Positions 1 through 11,610 of a stretch of DNA of 64,000 nt are shown piece after piece. The first letter of the stretch is position 1. Each line of letters begins with the position of its first letter. The position numbers and the translations under genes were made by a program. This stretch comes from Filobasidium wieringae (lineage: Eukaryota > Basidiomycota > Tremellomycetes > Filobasidiales > Filobasidiaceae), in NCBI GenBank assembly GCA_001600055.1, contig BCIV01000014.1, forward strand, positions 372,001 through 436,000, written 5' to 3'. Below the pieces are notes generated by a model, which saw only the letters and a program-made list of their open reading frames with translations, was not told where the DNA came from and did not search any database.

Positions 1-70
1 GAAAGGTTGTACGCGCAATTTCCGTGTGTTCGTTCGAGGTTGGGAATTCAGAGTGTGCAAAAGACGCTGA

Positions 71-1760
71 TCAGGGCTTTCCCTTCTTGTAGCGCCTCTT
101 GGAGAGGTCGGGCCGGTGGAGTATATAAAGATTCTTCTTGATCTGACGTTTACCCGGACCTTTTTCGTTCTCAGACTCGGTTTGCTCTCGTGCGGCTTGT
201 GTCTGGTCGATCTCCCCGCTGCCCTCTTTACGGGAGGCTATCAGTTCGGCTATCTGACTGTCAATGTAGGATAGGACTTTCACGATGAAAGTCTCGGTGC
301 TCGACCCTTTCCTAAACCGTACACTCCTCTCCTCGTCGTTCGAAAATGTGAACAATCGAGCGTACTCTTCCTCAGCCGTTGGACTAGGTAGATTTTCAAA
401 CTGGTTAATGTAAACCCAGGCCGCCAAGAGCGGACGTTCTGCTAGCTCCTCTTTATCCGTTTCGAGCGAGGTAGACTCCAGGAATTCTTCCCGACGACGA
501 TAGGCTGCTGCCTTTCTGCTTTTTTGGTTACCGCAACGCCATGTTCTTCTTCTCGACGCGACAGCTTGCGCTGGCTATGTGTCAAAAGTCAGCCGATGGA
601 TACCGGATTCTACTACCCCGCAGTGGGTCGAACGAGTATAGAAACGAACCTTGCAAGATCCTCCATAAATATCGTAAGGTTCCCGAGTATTCTCCCTCTG
701 TCCCCACAGATGTGGGAGTAAACCGAACATCACGTTACCATCCGCCAGTTCTTTTCCCATACATCTGACAAAACCATCTTCCATCACCGTTCTATCTCGC
801 TCTGTAGTCTTATGTTCGTCGGGTATCCCCTTGGACAACCGTTCCAGTTCTTCCCAATTGACCAGTTTTGGTCCACCGTCCTTGCGATATGAACGGGCAT
901 AAGTGTGAACAAAGACCTCACTCTGAGCAGGTAGAGGCTGTCGCTCTTCAGAAATCAGTTGTCCTTCAAGGTGCCCTTGCTCTCGGCCGGTAGGACCAAC
1001 ACGGTCTTTGGCTCTTGTGTCTTGGTTGGTATGATCGGGAAGGGTTCGTTGGTCAACTGATTGGAGAGGAGCGTTTCGTGTAACCGAGCCGAAAGAAGAA
1101 GACGAAGGGTACGGAGAGTATTCAGGGTAAAGGCGAAGCTGGTCACCGGGATCGAGTGGAGTAGAACACAATGGAGACGAAGTCCGGTGGTAGAGGCAAG
1201 TGGTAGAAGGAAGCTAGCCATCATCTCCATCAGGGCATTGTTGGTTTTTATCCTTATGAGAAGATGGAGGGCGATCTCGATATCGCTCAGCAAGGCTAGG
1301 CGAAGCAGAGCGATATGAAAAAGATGCAGAATGGGATACATCCCGTTGGGAAGAAGAGGGATGACCATCCGTCTGACAGCCGAGCGTTGGTCGAGAGAAT
1401 GTGTGATGTAGAGCTTCAGATACTGGCTGGTAATATTGTCGGGAAAGCGCTTGCTGCTGATACTGTTGATCAGAACCATCGACCCGTCTAGCTTGATTGA
1501 GTGCTTGTTGCCTAGCAAATAAAGTGGAGTACAACACTTGGTCAACGCTCAATGATACACCAAAGGCATGTCTTCCTATCAACTCTATCGTATCATGATC
1601 ATCCACTCACGTATAATGCCGTTCATGCGTGGTATCAGCATTTGGCTCGGACCGGACGGCGTCCTGATTACCGGTTTGAACAGGCGAATGCCTGTTCCTG
1701 GAAATCGGGCAACACAAAGGAGTTCTCAACCGGACTGTGTGTTATAGCAAGACAGAAAGT
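71..1760 (-). CDS. Unknown protein, tandem paralogue A
   Basis: I do not recognise this family. At least three coding blocks can be read: a low-complexity S/Q/P-rich block (about 1210-1530), a central block with PAQSEVFVHTYAR and an LLPHLWGQRENTREPYDI stretch (about 640-1170), and a C-terminal block with LLAAWVYINQF, FIVKVLSYIDSQIAEL and a basic tail ending in KKGKP and a TGA at 71. The gene next door (1889-3400) has the same blocks in the same order, with motifs LLAAWMYVSLH and FRVKIMTLVDKQIACVL, so the two are tandem duplicates. The 5' end is not resolved: an upstream exon ending near 1607 at a GTGAGT donor is in frame, but I found no convincing ATG. The right boundary is therefore approximate. 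No catalytic motif, signal peptide or membrane segment is evident. Confidence 0.6.
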
Positions 1761-1888
1761 TTAGGTCGCTACGTATATAAGTGAAAAGCGAGATATCGAC
1801 CTACACTTCAACCGATCGCATCTAGGAGCTACCCATGTCAGCTTCAGCAATCGGAGCTGCTTCTTGAGCAGGCTTCTGCTCGGTCCTC

Positions 1889-3400
1889 TCAAAGCCTGGA
1901 CTCTTCTGGCCAGCTTCTTTTCATGTTTCTTGAGCTTGTTTTTCTTTTCCTTGCCTTTCTTCTGCTTAAGAGGAGCAATTGGTTGATTTCTGCGTGGGAA
2001 GAGCCAGATTGAGAGAGTAAAGAAAGAACGCAGGCGATCTGTTTGTCAACAAGCGTCATGATTTTGACCCGGAAGGATTCGACCCAATGACTGTATCTCA
2101 AACTCAGTCTGTGAGAAGAGACTTAAGGAATCGAGTATTAACTAACCCAGAATCTTCGTCTCCCCTCCTACCATAATTGACACCGTGAAGCGACACATAC
2201 ATCCAAGCAGCCAGGAGGGGATATTGAGTGATGACATCCAGAAAAGTATCTCTAGTTTCTGATGTTGCTGTAGAACCTTCCTTCATGGCTGCCAGACGAA
2301 GTAGCTTGCTTCGCGCATTACGCCTAGATTGCTTGTTGGTCAAGTGCGTGCTGGAGATCACTCTGTGCCTCAAGGTATTACGGGCCTGTTGCTGGTCTGC
2401 ATCGGACTTGTCGGTATATTCATACGGTCGTCGCAGCGGGCGTTCTCGCAAGAGCACAAACGGACGAAGTTGAAATACAATATAGCCTTCCTTCAGTCCG
2501 GTGTCCTTCCATGGGATGAGTCCTTTTCTGCCTTCCAGCATGAACTTTTTGAATCCATGAATGGTTTCATTCATTCCCTTGGGCTTCATCAAGTATCTGT
2601 AGGGAATATGCTGTTGTAGTGCCTTGAGTTCGGTGATTCTGTCATAATCGATGTTTTTGACTCGATCACGTGGGTGAGCGTGCTTGAAGTAGTCGTCTTG
2701 AGCGGGTAAAGGAGATCTAGTAGTAGGAACACAAGGAGGCGGCGAGTAGGATCGACCATCAGCATAAGGGTTGAAAGTTGCCAATCGAGGTGGAGATCGG
2801 TGGTGATTATGGTAGACCTGGTTCGGCTTCGATTCAGTTGAGGTGTGATGATCCAAGTAGCGGTGGTTGGCTCGGGAGTGGTTCGATGACTGACAAGGTT
2901 CGTTGGCATATGTTTGTGGCGTTTCAGATCGAAACGAGGAAGTACGGCTTTGTGAGATGGATGAATACGGTTGAGCAGATCGCACTGAGGGGTACCCTAG
3001 ACCATAATCGCGATCACGTCACCTGTCGGAGTACGATGGACTAGGCTGATATGAGGTGTTGGAAGGATATAGTCCTCTGATTTGAGATGAGTAGGGATGG
3101 TATCGAGAACCCTGGTAGTGACGAGTGTTGAGAGTCGGCGAGAGTCGATTCCTATCAACGGAACGAGATTCCAGATCACGAGGTCGTGTGGAGTGTTCGA
3201 GACGACGTGTATGATGACTGTGTGTGCTAGAAAATACAGGAGGTAGATAACAATAATAAGACGAGGTGATTCATCAGAGGCATGTACATACCTTACTTAC
3301 GTATGACGATGCTGAGGAGTGCAAACATCAGTTCCCCCGGACACGACTGGCTGGCTGGTTGAGACAGAAGATGATCGATCTGGTACGGCTCCATCAATAC
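1889..3400 (-). CDS. Unknown protein, tandem paralogue B
   Basis: This is a paralogue of the gene at 71-1760 with the same orientation and block order. A disordered S/H/P/Y-rich N-terminal part (about 2700-3220) is followed by a conserved centre (PAQDDYFKHAHP, YIVFQLRPFVLLRERPLRRP) and a C-terminal part with PLLAAWMYV. The last part joins through a GTTAGT...CACAG intron (about 2102-2156) to SLRYSHWVESFRVKIM. A TGA that seems to interrupt the frame near 3008 is removed by a predicted intron of about 75 bp, from AG/GTGACG to CACAAAG/C, which restores phase. The stop at 1889 assumes no further intron; a lysine-rich alternative C-terminus in another frame is open to about 1800. The start exon is unresolved. 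Function is unknown. Confidence 0.6.
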
Positions 3401-3873
3401 CTGCTCAGCTGCTCGCCTGCTCTGTGACTGCACGTAGTTGATGATCGATTGATCGCCAGTTTCGCCAGATCACGGAAGCCTTTTCGTCCATTGTTCGACA
3501 TACGCGTCGCGTCGCTCGGTTCCAGTGATATAGCTAGCTATATCTGTCAAGTGGCAGAACGTAGACTGAGATCACAGTTCTGGTTCATAGGCTGAATAAA
3601 CGGACGGTATCTATGAGCTGGCCATGGCTAAACACTCTGAGCGAAAGTAAGGTAGAGTGACTTACTAAACGTAAAGGCTTCCCCTCACCATTTGGGACCG
3701 GGCCAAAATGTCACAGTCCACTTTCTTACTTGATATGGAATGCAAGTCGGTCTCACTTTCACTGGTATAAGATACACATGTCGCTCGCTTGCTCGTTATT
3801 ATCTCATTTATCTAGCCCGTTCAGTGTAAAGATGTCGTCCAAAGCCCCCTTGCAGAATTCTTCTGCATAACGA
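3401..3873. other. Intergenic, no gene seen
   Basis: This stretch lies between the probable 5' end of paralogue B and the 3' end of ARL2. It has stop codons in all frames and only short reading frames. It probably contains the promoter of paralogue B and the ARL2 3' UTR. Confidence 0.5.
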
Positions 3874-4822
3874 TCATGGAGAAGGGACTAGCTGCTGATG
3901 GATCCCCTCTGGAACAGAGTAGTAGACTCTTTCCGCTACGTCTTTGACCAACCAGTCGAGGCCATCCACCAGATGCTCCCCGGTATATGCCGAACATGGT
4001 TGTACAAGCCATCGGTGTGATTGAATGGATGGTAAATCAAGAGCCTGGAGCCAGAAAGGTCAGGATGGACCGTACTTCGTTTCAGCAAAATGAACCGCAA
4101 GACCGCATGAGGGTTGACTCACATCCCGGATTTCCGTCAAGGACAACGATCCTTCCAGATCTTGCTTGTTCGCCAAGATCAACAACGTAGCCCCAGCCAA
4201 CCTCTGTCCCAATGACGGTTCCGTCAACTTTGCTCTTCCAATCAACGGAAAAGAACGTACTTCTTCTTTCAACAGCCCCTTCAGTTCCTGTTGACAGTCC
4301 TGTGTGCGCAAACGATCAGAAGAGTCCACCACCCAGACCACGGCGTCGGTCGATTCGAAGTAATTCCTCCAATAAGGTCGAAGTGTTTTCTGTCCACCAA
4401 CGTCCCACACGTTGAGGGTGTATCTGTCAATAGAGCGATACACAACAACAGCAAACACAACAACCAAAAATCAGCTAGCTCTTTGACGGGTTTACAGACT
4501 TATACTCACCCTTTGTAACCGAAGGACTTGATGTTGAACCCGAGCGTCGGGCTGACGGTAGTGATATCCTCCCCGTTCAACTTTTTGAGTATCGTAGTCT
4601 TTCCAGCATTATCCAGTCCCCTTTAGATAAGAACCCAAGGGTTATTTGGTAGGTCTTAGTCTCATGGCTACTGGGATTGTCAGGATCCAACGCACAGAAA
4701 GAGAACACGCATTTCCTTCTCCTTGAGCCTATTCTTTCTGATGATCGTCAACAACCCTTGATCGAGAGACCATAGAAGTCAGAAGCATTCGAAACAAAGC
4801 AGAAGGGATTGTACATACCCAT
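3874..4822 (-). CDS. ARL2: ARL2-type ADP-ribosylation-factor-like GTPase
   Basis: This is a small GTPase of the Arl2/CIN4 group, which works with tubulin-folding cofactors. Five exons splice to about 215 residues: 4822-4819, 4756-4696, 4620-4510, 4423-4123 and 4044-3874. The first exon is only ATGG. Spliced motifs are [20 protein letters not shown], the P-loop [30 protein letters not shown] (switch II) and NKQD, with an Arl-like C-terminus ([17 protein letters not shown]). The glycine at position 2 precedes a Leu-Leu, as in Arl2, where myristoylation is inefficient. An insert of roughly 18 residues ([17 protein letters not shown] region, about 4210-4265) lies between the EL.GLLKEE helix and the [14 protein letters not shown] strand, making the protein longer than the usual ~184 residues. 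The insert is in frame, has no splice pair of its own and could be a lineage-specific loop. Confidence 0.92.
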
Positions 4823-6177
4823 GATGCCAGATATGCCAGCGTAGAGCGAGTTTAGGACCGGAAAATCAGACAGTTCAGGTAACGGGTAGTTCTCCTCGTC
4901 CTGTCGCTTGTCGAGAGGCAGGTCGACTTTCAGTTTGCTTCCGAATTGTCAACACCGGGCGATCAGCGTATGTAATGCCCGATTCCTGTAGTCTGAAACG
5001 GTCAACTGCTTGGCTCAGGGCATACCTTTGATGGGATTTCGATGAGCGCTTATGGCCATGTGAGTGTTTCAGGGGTATCACAAGGCGACATCAAAGCCTG
5101 GTCAACTTGGTACACAGTGCGGCACTGCAGTTTAGACGTTTCTGAAGAGGTTATAACGTGCGTGCGAACGCCTGACCGTTTGTTTTCCACGGAAGCGATG
5201 CTGCGCCGGCCGCTCCCCTCAGCGCGAACAACCCGTAGAGCTAATGGGAAAGACGATTCGATCTCTTACTGTAAATTGGGTAACGTACATTGACTAATGC
5301 AGGCATATTCTAATCCTAGCATGCTGAACCGCTGTTACAGGGCTGCGGAAACGGTCCAGCGTTCAAGCCTAACAAGTCAACACAGGTAGCGCTTAATGTG
5401 TATTCCTTTCTCGAATGAATACTTTAACCAGATATCTCTGGTCAAAGCATCTCTTCCCGGGACAGGTCGACTCCAAACTACAAGTGGCTTCGCCCAGGAC
5501 GGAGATGGTTCGCAATCTCGGTCGTTCGAACGCTCAGGCAACGTCTCGGGGGACGTACTGTACTACGTACGATCTTGAGGCACCTTGACCTCACGCTTGG
5601 TCGTGTAAAACCATACACGTCTTGAAAGCGATTCTTCAACTGAGACGTACCTTCTACACCGGCAAGCAATTCAGTACGTCTTCTTCCAACGTATGTTTCA
5701 AACCGTGCTCATTCTAGATTCCCACAGGAACGCTGGGGAAATGGCGGCAGCCTCTGGAACGTTGCTTGCGACTTGCGACTTGGGCTAGGGATTGCTGAAT
5801 GCGTTTCGGGCGTTAAAGAGCATACAAGTATGGACTGGCCCTCATATTGTATGACATGTATGACATGACATGCCCTTCATCCTCCATGTTCTCACTCGTA
5901 ACGATGGAGGACGAATGGATCAATTCTGAAGCGGTCTGTCGAGATTACGTAAGCGCGGTGTCCGACCGTGAATCGTCCTACTCGGAATCGTATGAATCGT
6001 TCAACTCGATCGATCAAACAAACTCGCAAACTTGCTACTCTGCTCTCCACTTTTCCTACTCGCTGCTTCTTCAACCACGACCTGCGCCTACTCGCCTACT
6101 CCATACACTCAACACCACACACCATACACCCTCCTCGCACACTCTCTCCGCACACATCACACCGTCCCTACCCCTAT
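4823..6177. other. Intergenic region upstream of ARL2, no gene seen
   Basis: About 1.35 kb without a supportable gene. Reading frames here are short, start and stop at random and do not join through good splice sites. The right part (about 6000-6170) is CT- and CA-rich and could be the promoter and leader of the plus-strand gene that begins at 6178. Confidence 0.45.
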
Positions 6178-6801
6178 ATGAAATGGGATCCAGAACTCGA
6201 GCCAGACGTAGAGCTGCGAACGCTGGAGACCATCCGCCATCCGCAGCGCAAGACATCGGTCGACGGCCAGATATCCATACCCAAATTCAGGGGGATTATC
6301 ACCCAATCTCCTCCTTCAGGTGCAAATGTCTGATCTGTATCAGGACGCCTCTGGTGATGGCGAAGGATAGAGGGACCCCTATCTTTGTGAAGCCAAGAGA
6401 GGTCGTTGGGTCAGGGTCAGGGTGTACGGCTCTGTTCACAAAGCTGGCGGTTAAAACTCCCTATAATCAGCCGGCCAAGAAGTAAGCTCTCTTCGTCATC
6501 TTCCTCTTTCCTGGAGACTGAGTTGACTCGCTTCCCTCATAGACCCCCGAAATTGGACTCCCACACCCTCGCAGGTCGTGCTGATCTTCTTCGGGAATTC
6601 CTTTCGCGACCCTCCCCCCCCTCCGTGGTTCCTCCTCCTCCCCGTCCCCCCTTTCCTCTCCCTCCCCGTCCCCCGTCTCCTCCCCGGCCCGACAACCGAT
6701 GGGCAGGGCTCTACCCCTGGTCCCGCTTGCTTCAAGGTCGTTCCTCACGGTACGACTATAGTCAACCGGCCCTTCCTGATGCGAAACGTCGAAAGTTATA
6801 A
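6178..6801 (+). CDS. Small proline-rich protein of unknown function
   Basis: Three exons join cleanly: 6178-6319, 6421-6481 and 6543-6801, with introns of 101 and 61 bp (GTGCAA...CAG and GTAAGC...CATAG). The product is about 153 residues. It begins MKWDPELEPDVELRTLE, then has ALFTKLAVKTPYNQPAKK across the second join, a proline-rich run (PPPPRPPFPLPPRPP at about 6630-6680), and ends in LPDAKRRKL. Both joins keep the frame, which supports a real gene. I do not recognise the family. The basic C-terminus could be a nuclear signal, but this is a guess. The ATG at 6178 is the first that fits; an upstream start is possible because the frame stays open to 5968. Confidence 0.5.
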
Positions 6802-7005
6802 TAAATGGAGCGGAGCTCCGGACATAAAATTATTTCGAACTCTGTTTCAGCAGCTGGCTCGGCCCTCCTTTGTCGTACACCCCTTACCTCCTATCGTGTC
6901 ACACGCTCTAGACAGGCTGCCAACGACCATTATAAGTCATGCTAACCGTTCGATGATCTTGTGCCGACAAAGCACAAGATTACACAAGCATCAACATCGC
7001 CCGTC

Positions 7006-7356
7006 ATGCCATCAATCGCAACCCTTGACATCGCATCCTTGCAGTCTCTCAAAGGCGACTCTTCTCGCTTATACATTCCTCCCCAATCCACTCAGTCAGC
7101 TCTCCCCAAAGCCGATCCTACTTTCTGCAAGAACTGTTACGCCGAGTTTGAGATGGGCACCTTGGACGCAGATTGGGCTCGAAAGACGGGACAATTCGAA
7201 TGCAACCTGACATCTGATGGGTTGAGAGTCGAGATACATGATAGGAATGGCTGGACTTCCTACTGTCGCGATCACTGCGAGCTGGAAGTGGCCGAAATCG
7301 AAGCAGCAGACATCAGGTTGGCGCGGGATGGCAGGTTCGAAAGCATCTTTGTATAA
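7006..7356 (+). CDS. Small cysteine-containing protein of unknown function
   Basis: A single-exon frame of 116 residues begins MPSIATLDIASLQSL. It has two cysteine pairs, FCKNC in the first half and YCRDHC in the second, about 50 residues apart, which could bind one metal ion; no known zinc-finger spacing is matched. The rest is acidic and soluble (EVAEIEAADIRLARDG). There is no signal peptide or membrane segment. The frame continues upstream to a GTG at 6961, but 7006 is the first ATG. It lies 205 bp after the preceding plus-strand gene and is convergent with the PRM10-like gene, whose stop is at 7443. Function is unknown. Confidence 0.55.
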   Translation: MPSIATLDIASLQSLKGDSSRLYIPPQSTQSALPKADPTFCKNCYAEFEMGTLDADWARKTGQFECNLTSDGLRVEIHDRNGWTSYCRDHCELEVAEIEAADIRLARDGRFESIFV

Positions 7357-7442
7357 CAACTGTAACATATAGTGTACACGAGATGAATCGACTGTGGATG
7401 TTGGACTTGACAAAGGGGTTTTGCCATTGTGATCGTCTGACC

Positions 7443-10400
7443 TTAGAAGGAGAAAATACCTGATCCTCCACGCCTTCTTCCACCTCCAAATGGGTGGACG
7501 ACAATAGCTGACAAGAACAGTCCGACGGTCAGACCGATCGCAACCTGCACAAGCTGCTGCGCAACTGTTGGGACACGGAAGTCAGCCTCGAGTATGGTAG
7601 CCACAGTCAAGTTAGCAGGTAAGAGACTGACCTTGAAATCCAGTACTATAAGAGCTGCTCGAGCCATCTGCTGACTCGGCAGCGAAATTGAAGAGACCTC
7701 CGTTTCCGAGACCAGAAGGCAATTGAAACAGTACTCCAACCAGCATGACCACGAAGCTGCCATATGAACGCATGTCAAACAACGGTTGCAGTTAACAACA
7801 TCGATGTCAAGCTCACCTAGTTCCACGGTAGAACCGTCCCCAAATGTTTCCAAGCAATCCGACTACAAATGATCTAAAAATTGAAAGTTAAGCTCAAAAA
7901 CTCTTCGCCGAGTCCGTTGACGAGTTACTAACCCAATGGCAGACGTAATATCCGCCCTGTTCGGAAACGCTCGAGCAGAGAAATGATTGGCACTCCATCC
8001 GGCACAAGAAATCAGCACCATCGCAGGCTATACGTCGTATTCACAATGAGTCAAGCTATCAACAGCAAGCCAGATAAAAACGATTACTGACCAATTCTTT
8101 GGCCCAGAGAGGCTGGGATTGCCTTAATGACAACCAGAAACTGTATCCAGGTACGATAAGGAAGTACCACCATTCAGGGACGGTTTGCAAGTACCATGGT
8201 GAACCGGCAGAATGGGTGATCGCGCAACTCCAATCCCGTCCATCATTGGCGATTTCCTTCCCGGTGATCCGACGGAATATCTCCGCTCCGATAGCGATTC
8301 CGAATCCCAAGAACAACGAATAGATGACAGAGTAACCCATCCTGACACTGCCTGAGGTTATGTTACGGCTCGCAAGCTCCAAAGACCCGGACAAGACGAT
8401 ATAACCAGGCAGAATGAGGACGATTGCAGATGAAGTGACCGCAGTGTAACAGAAGTAATTCGATGATGCTAGAGCGGCTGCCAGGAAAGACTGGATGGTA
8501 GCGATGACGATCTCGAAGACATTGGAGTAGAGGTCATTCCTCGCTGCGACGATTTGGATGGCGACCAGGAGCATACCCAGAGGGAAAGAGATCAAAGCGT
8601 CGATGAAACTTCCGTAAAACGCGCTACGTTGTTTGCTCAATCAATACGGAGACCGCTTCTGCAACACACAAAGAACTTACACGCAACAAATGAAAGAGCT
8701 ACACATTCCTCCGATTAACATCTGCTCGTAGATGTTGTAGTAAGGCTTGGATGTCATCAGGATATCAAGCTGTTTCGAAGCCTCTTCTGCGGACAATTTG
8801 TCGTGCACGACCTCCCAGTACAGATGATGTGTCGCGAGCAGCTTCTGTAAATCCAATCCACCAGCTTGCTTCAAGAATTTGGTTTCGCTTGTGTGAGTAG
8901 CATCGTCGTTGAAGGAGATCAGGCATAGGCCAGGCAGCGAAACGACTTGACAGTTCAACTCAAGCACACGTGCCGTAGCCTGGATTTGAGCTTCCAACCT
9001 GTGAGTGGGCGAACCGAACCTATTTATCGAGATGTCAGTGTCCGATCGGGATATGGCACACCGTTAAACTCACATCATAAATGCTCTGATAAGCTTCATC
9101 AAGAACTGCTGCCGTGCCAAGATAGCAGCTACGTGCTGGATAATGAAAATTTCCTGCTGCTTCTTCTTCTCCTTGGCCTTCCTTCTCTTCTTCTTCTCCG
9201 CCTCCCATTCTTTCCTTCTCCGATCGTCCTCAGTCTCTCGCTTAGTATGCCTTTCTCCAAAGTAGTCAGACTGCTTCTCCCCGCCGTACTCGCTGGGCGG
9301 AGTTCCAGGCTGACTCCTGTTGCCACCCATGAAGTTCTTGAAATGAGCTCCTGGGGTCAAAGGGAGATGGGTCAAATCGGTAAACGATTTGATGCTGAAA
9401 GGTTTTCCAGATTTCCTGGCGCCAAGATCAAGCGACATAGGTGGGCGAGGCCTATTGTCCGTCGTAGCGGGTCGGACGAGTGGATGCGAGCCATTGACCA
9501 TCTGAGTCTGACTTGTGGGCGAATCGTCCGCAGTTCCAACTCTGGTAGCGCTATGAGGTGTCTCGGAACGGGAGTAGAGAGATGTTGGTCTGGGCGATTC
9601 GGCTCTACTCTCACGGGCGTCGTTGAGAGAGAATCTAGACAGACGGTAACCCGGTCTCTTTGCATCCGGCACGACGCTCGATGCAGCAGGTGTAGCGACT
9701 CCGGTAAGACTTCCGGTGTTCTGAATGAGCGCACCGAAGACTCCACCTCCATTCCTAGCCGCCTTGGGCCTTTCGTAGTCGTCCATGTCCAGTCCTAGCT
9801 TATCGGCCGCCCTCTTGACCGATGCAAACAGCTTGGGGCTTTCGGACCGAGCCAATCGTTCAAGAGAACTATGACTCCTCGACTTCGATTCTTTGGCGAA
9901 TGGAGCATTGGGAACGAGCAATTCCGATCTGTCCCCGGTCCCCGCTAGATCCCCTTCAGGGGCGGGAGGATCAGAGATGGCATGTTTCCTCCTTTGCTGA
10001 TGAGGACCACCAAGGGGTGTTCGAACTTTAGGTAAACCTTCCATGAATCCTTTGCGATAATATTCTCCCGAATCCTTCTTGGCCCTTCGAGCATCCTTTG
10101 CCTCCTTCTCACGACGGTATCGCTCTTCCTTTTCTTTCCTCTGTCTCTCCTCCTTGTCCCTCTTCTTCCTCCATTTCCGTTCCTTTTCGCGCTCGTCTTC
10201 CGATTCGTCAGACTCGGAAGGCATCAGACTAGGAGGTCTAGAACTAGCTGGTGTGGATTGTCCCGATTGTCCGTTCTGTCCATTATCATAAAGCGCTAGA
10301 AGTGAGGCCAGAACACCTCCGCCAGCCAACGCTCCCGCTCCCATTCCCGGTTTCATTCCCATTCCCATGCCCATCCCACCCAACGAAGGGTTGGCTCCTA

Positions 10401-11610
10401 CTGGCTTGTTCCTCCCCGTAACAGTTCCCGCTACACCGGTAGCGACTCCATAAGCACCCTTGCCCACTCCGGTCGCGACGCCAACCGCCCCCTTCCCAAC
10501 CCCACCTGCGAGCCCCGCAGCTCCCTTCCCGACTCCTGCAACCCCAGAAGAAACTCCGTCGAAACCTTTGGCGAAACCCGTCTTCCTGTTCCTCAAGAAA
10601 TTTCCAAACCTTCCACTCTTATGAGCTTTGACAAGAGCACTAGCTTGAGCATTGGTCATTTCCGCTTCATCGTAAGCCGCGGAGCCTTGTTGCAAGTTCT
10701 CGTGCCCAGGAGGAAGAGAAGGCAGTCCATCAGTCTCACCAGGATCGACGAAGACTGGCATTTCATCCCTGATATCGTTTTCGATTCTGAACGGGTCCTC
10801 GGGGATCAGAGCTTGAGGAGGCGGTAAAGCAGCAGAAGGATGAACGCCTCCACCTGCCGTTCGGACGTCGATCTTCTCGTCCTCCGGGTCGACATGACTG
10901 AGCGTCTTCTCTAAGTCTCCCATGCTGCCCGCCCTATCTCTAGGAGTATCGTCTTCCTCAGTCTGAACACTGCTTGCTCCGGAAGACCAAACAGAAGATC
11001 CGAGACTCCTCCTGGTAGGTCTGTCGGTAGGATGATCGGTCGTGTCTAATCGATAATCGTAATCCTCCTCGCCAGCTGTAAGTTCAATCTCTTCCCCCTC
11101 CTCGTCGTCCTCCCCTCCAACAACGAATCGAGGTCGATTACGTTCCTCCTTGGAAAGAGACTGGTGTCTCTCCAACTCGGTTGTCAAGTGCGCCAAACCG
11201 GAAGCGTTGAGGGTACGTTCGTCATCGTCCTCCACGGTCGCTCGAGTGGATCTTGCTTGAGGTGGTTGAGACTGGCCAAGCATGGGTTGTTCGTTCTGAT
11301 CAGCTCGACCGACGTCGACCACGTGATTCTGATTGATCCACTGAACCCTCCTCGGCGTCCTGCTTCCGTGTCCTGTTAAGCCCTGTCCTTGTCCCTGAGG
11401 AGACAAGCCCTGTCCAGGAGCAATGGCAGCAAGAGGAGGGACGGTCAACCCGTATCCACCTCCTGTTCCTCGATGGATGGATTGAAGACCGCCCGGAGTG
11501 GATCCCGAGGCGGTACGTGGTCGGTTACCGTTGATCAAGAGGGAAGAGGAAGAGGGCGATTCTTCCCTTGTACGAGGGACGCTGTTGAATGGGTCGTCAG
11601 GGACGGACAT
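7443..11610 (-). CDS. PRM10: PRM10-like membrane protein, ThrE/DUF1212 family
   Basis: This is a large membrane protein of about 1,250 residues with a ThrE/DUF1212 domain, the family of bacterial threonine/serine exporters and yeast Prm10. The first exon (11610 to about 9078) encodes roughly 840 mostly disordered residues: acidic, serine-rich and charged KR/E stretches, plus a glycine/valine-rich set of repeats (GVGKGA, GVATGVGKGAYG at about 10420-10560). The domain follows: AFMMFGSPTHRLEAQIQAT joined across a GTGAGT intron at about 9080, then ICCVAFYGSFIDALISFPLG, and several hydrophobic segments such as AAALASSNYFCYTAVTSSA. Later exons encode AGWSANHFSARAFPNRADI and a last helix before the tail GGGRRRGGSGIFSF. 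The substrate is unknown in fungi. The start at 11610 is the first ATG of the long exon. Confidence 0.88.

Noticed and set aside
3000..3020. In-frame TGA in paralogue B that suggested a pseudogene or readthrough
   Set aside because: An intron of about 75 bp with acceptable donor, branch and acceptor removes it and keeps the frame.
5158..5215. Weak similarity to 30712-30770 (GTGCGTGCGAA...CCACG.GAAGCG)
   Set aside because: Matches are short and interrupted; I could not show a repeat by eye.
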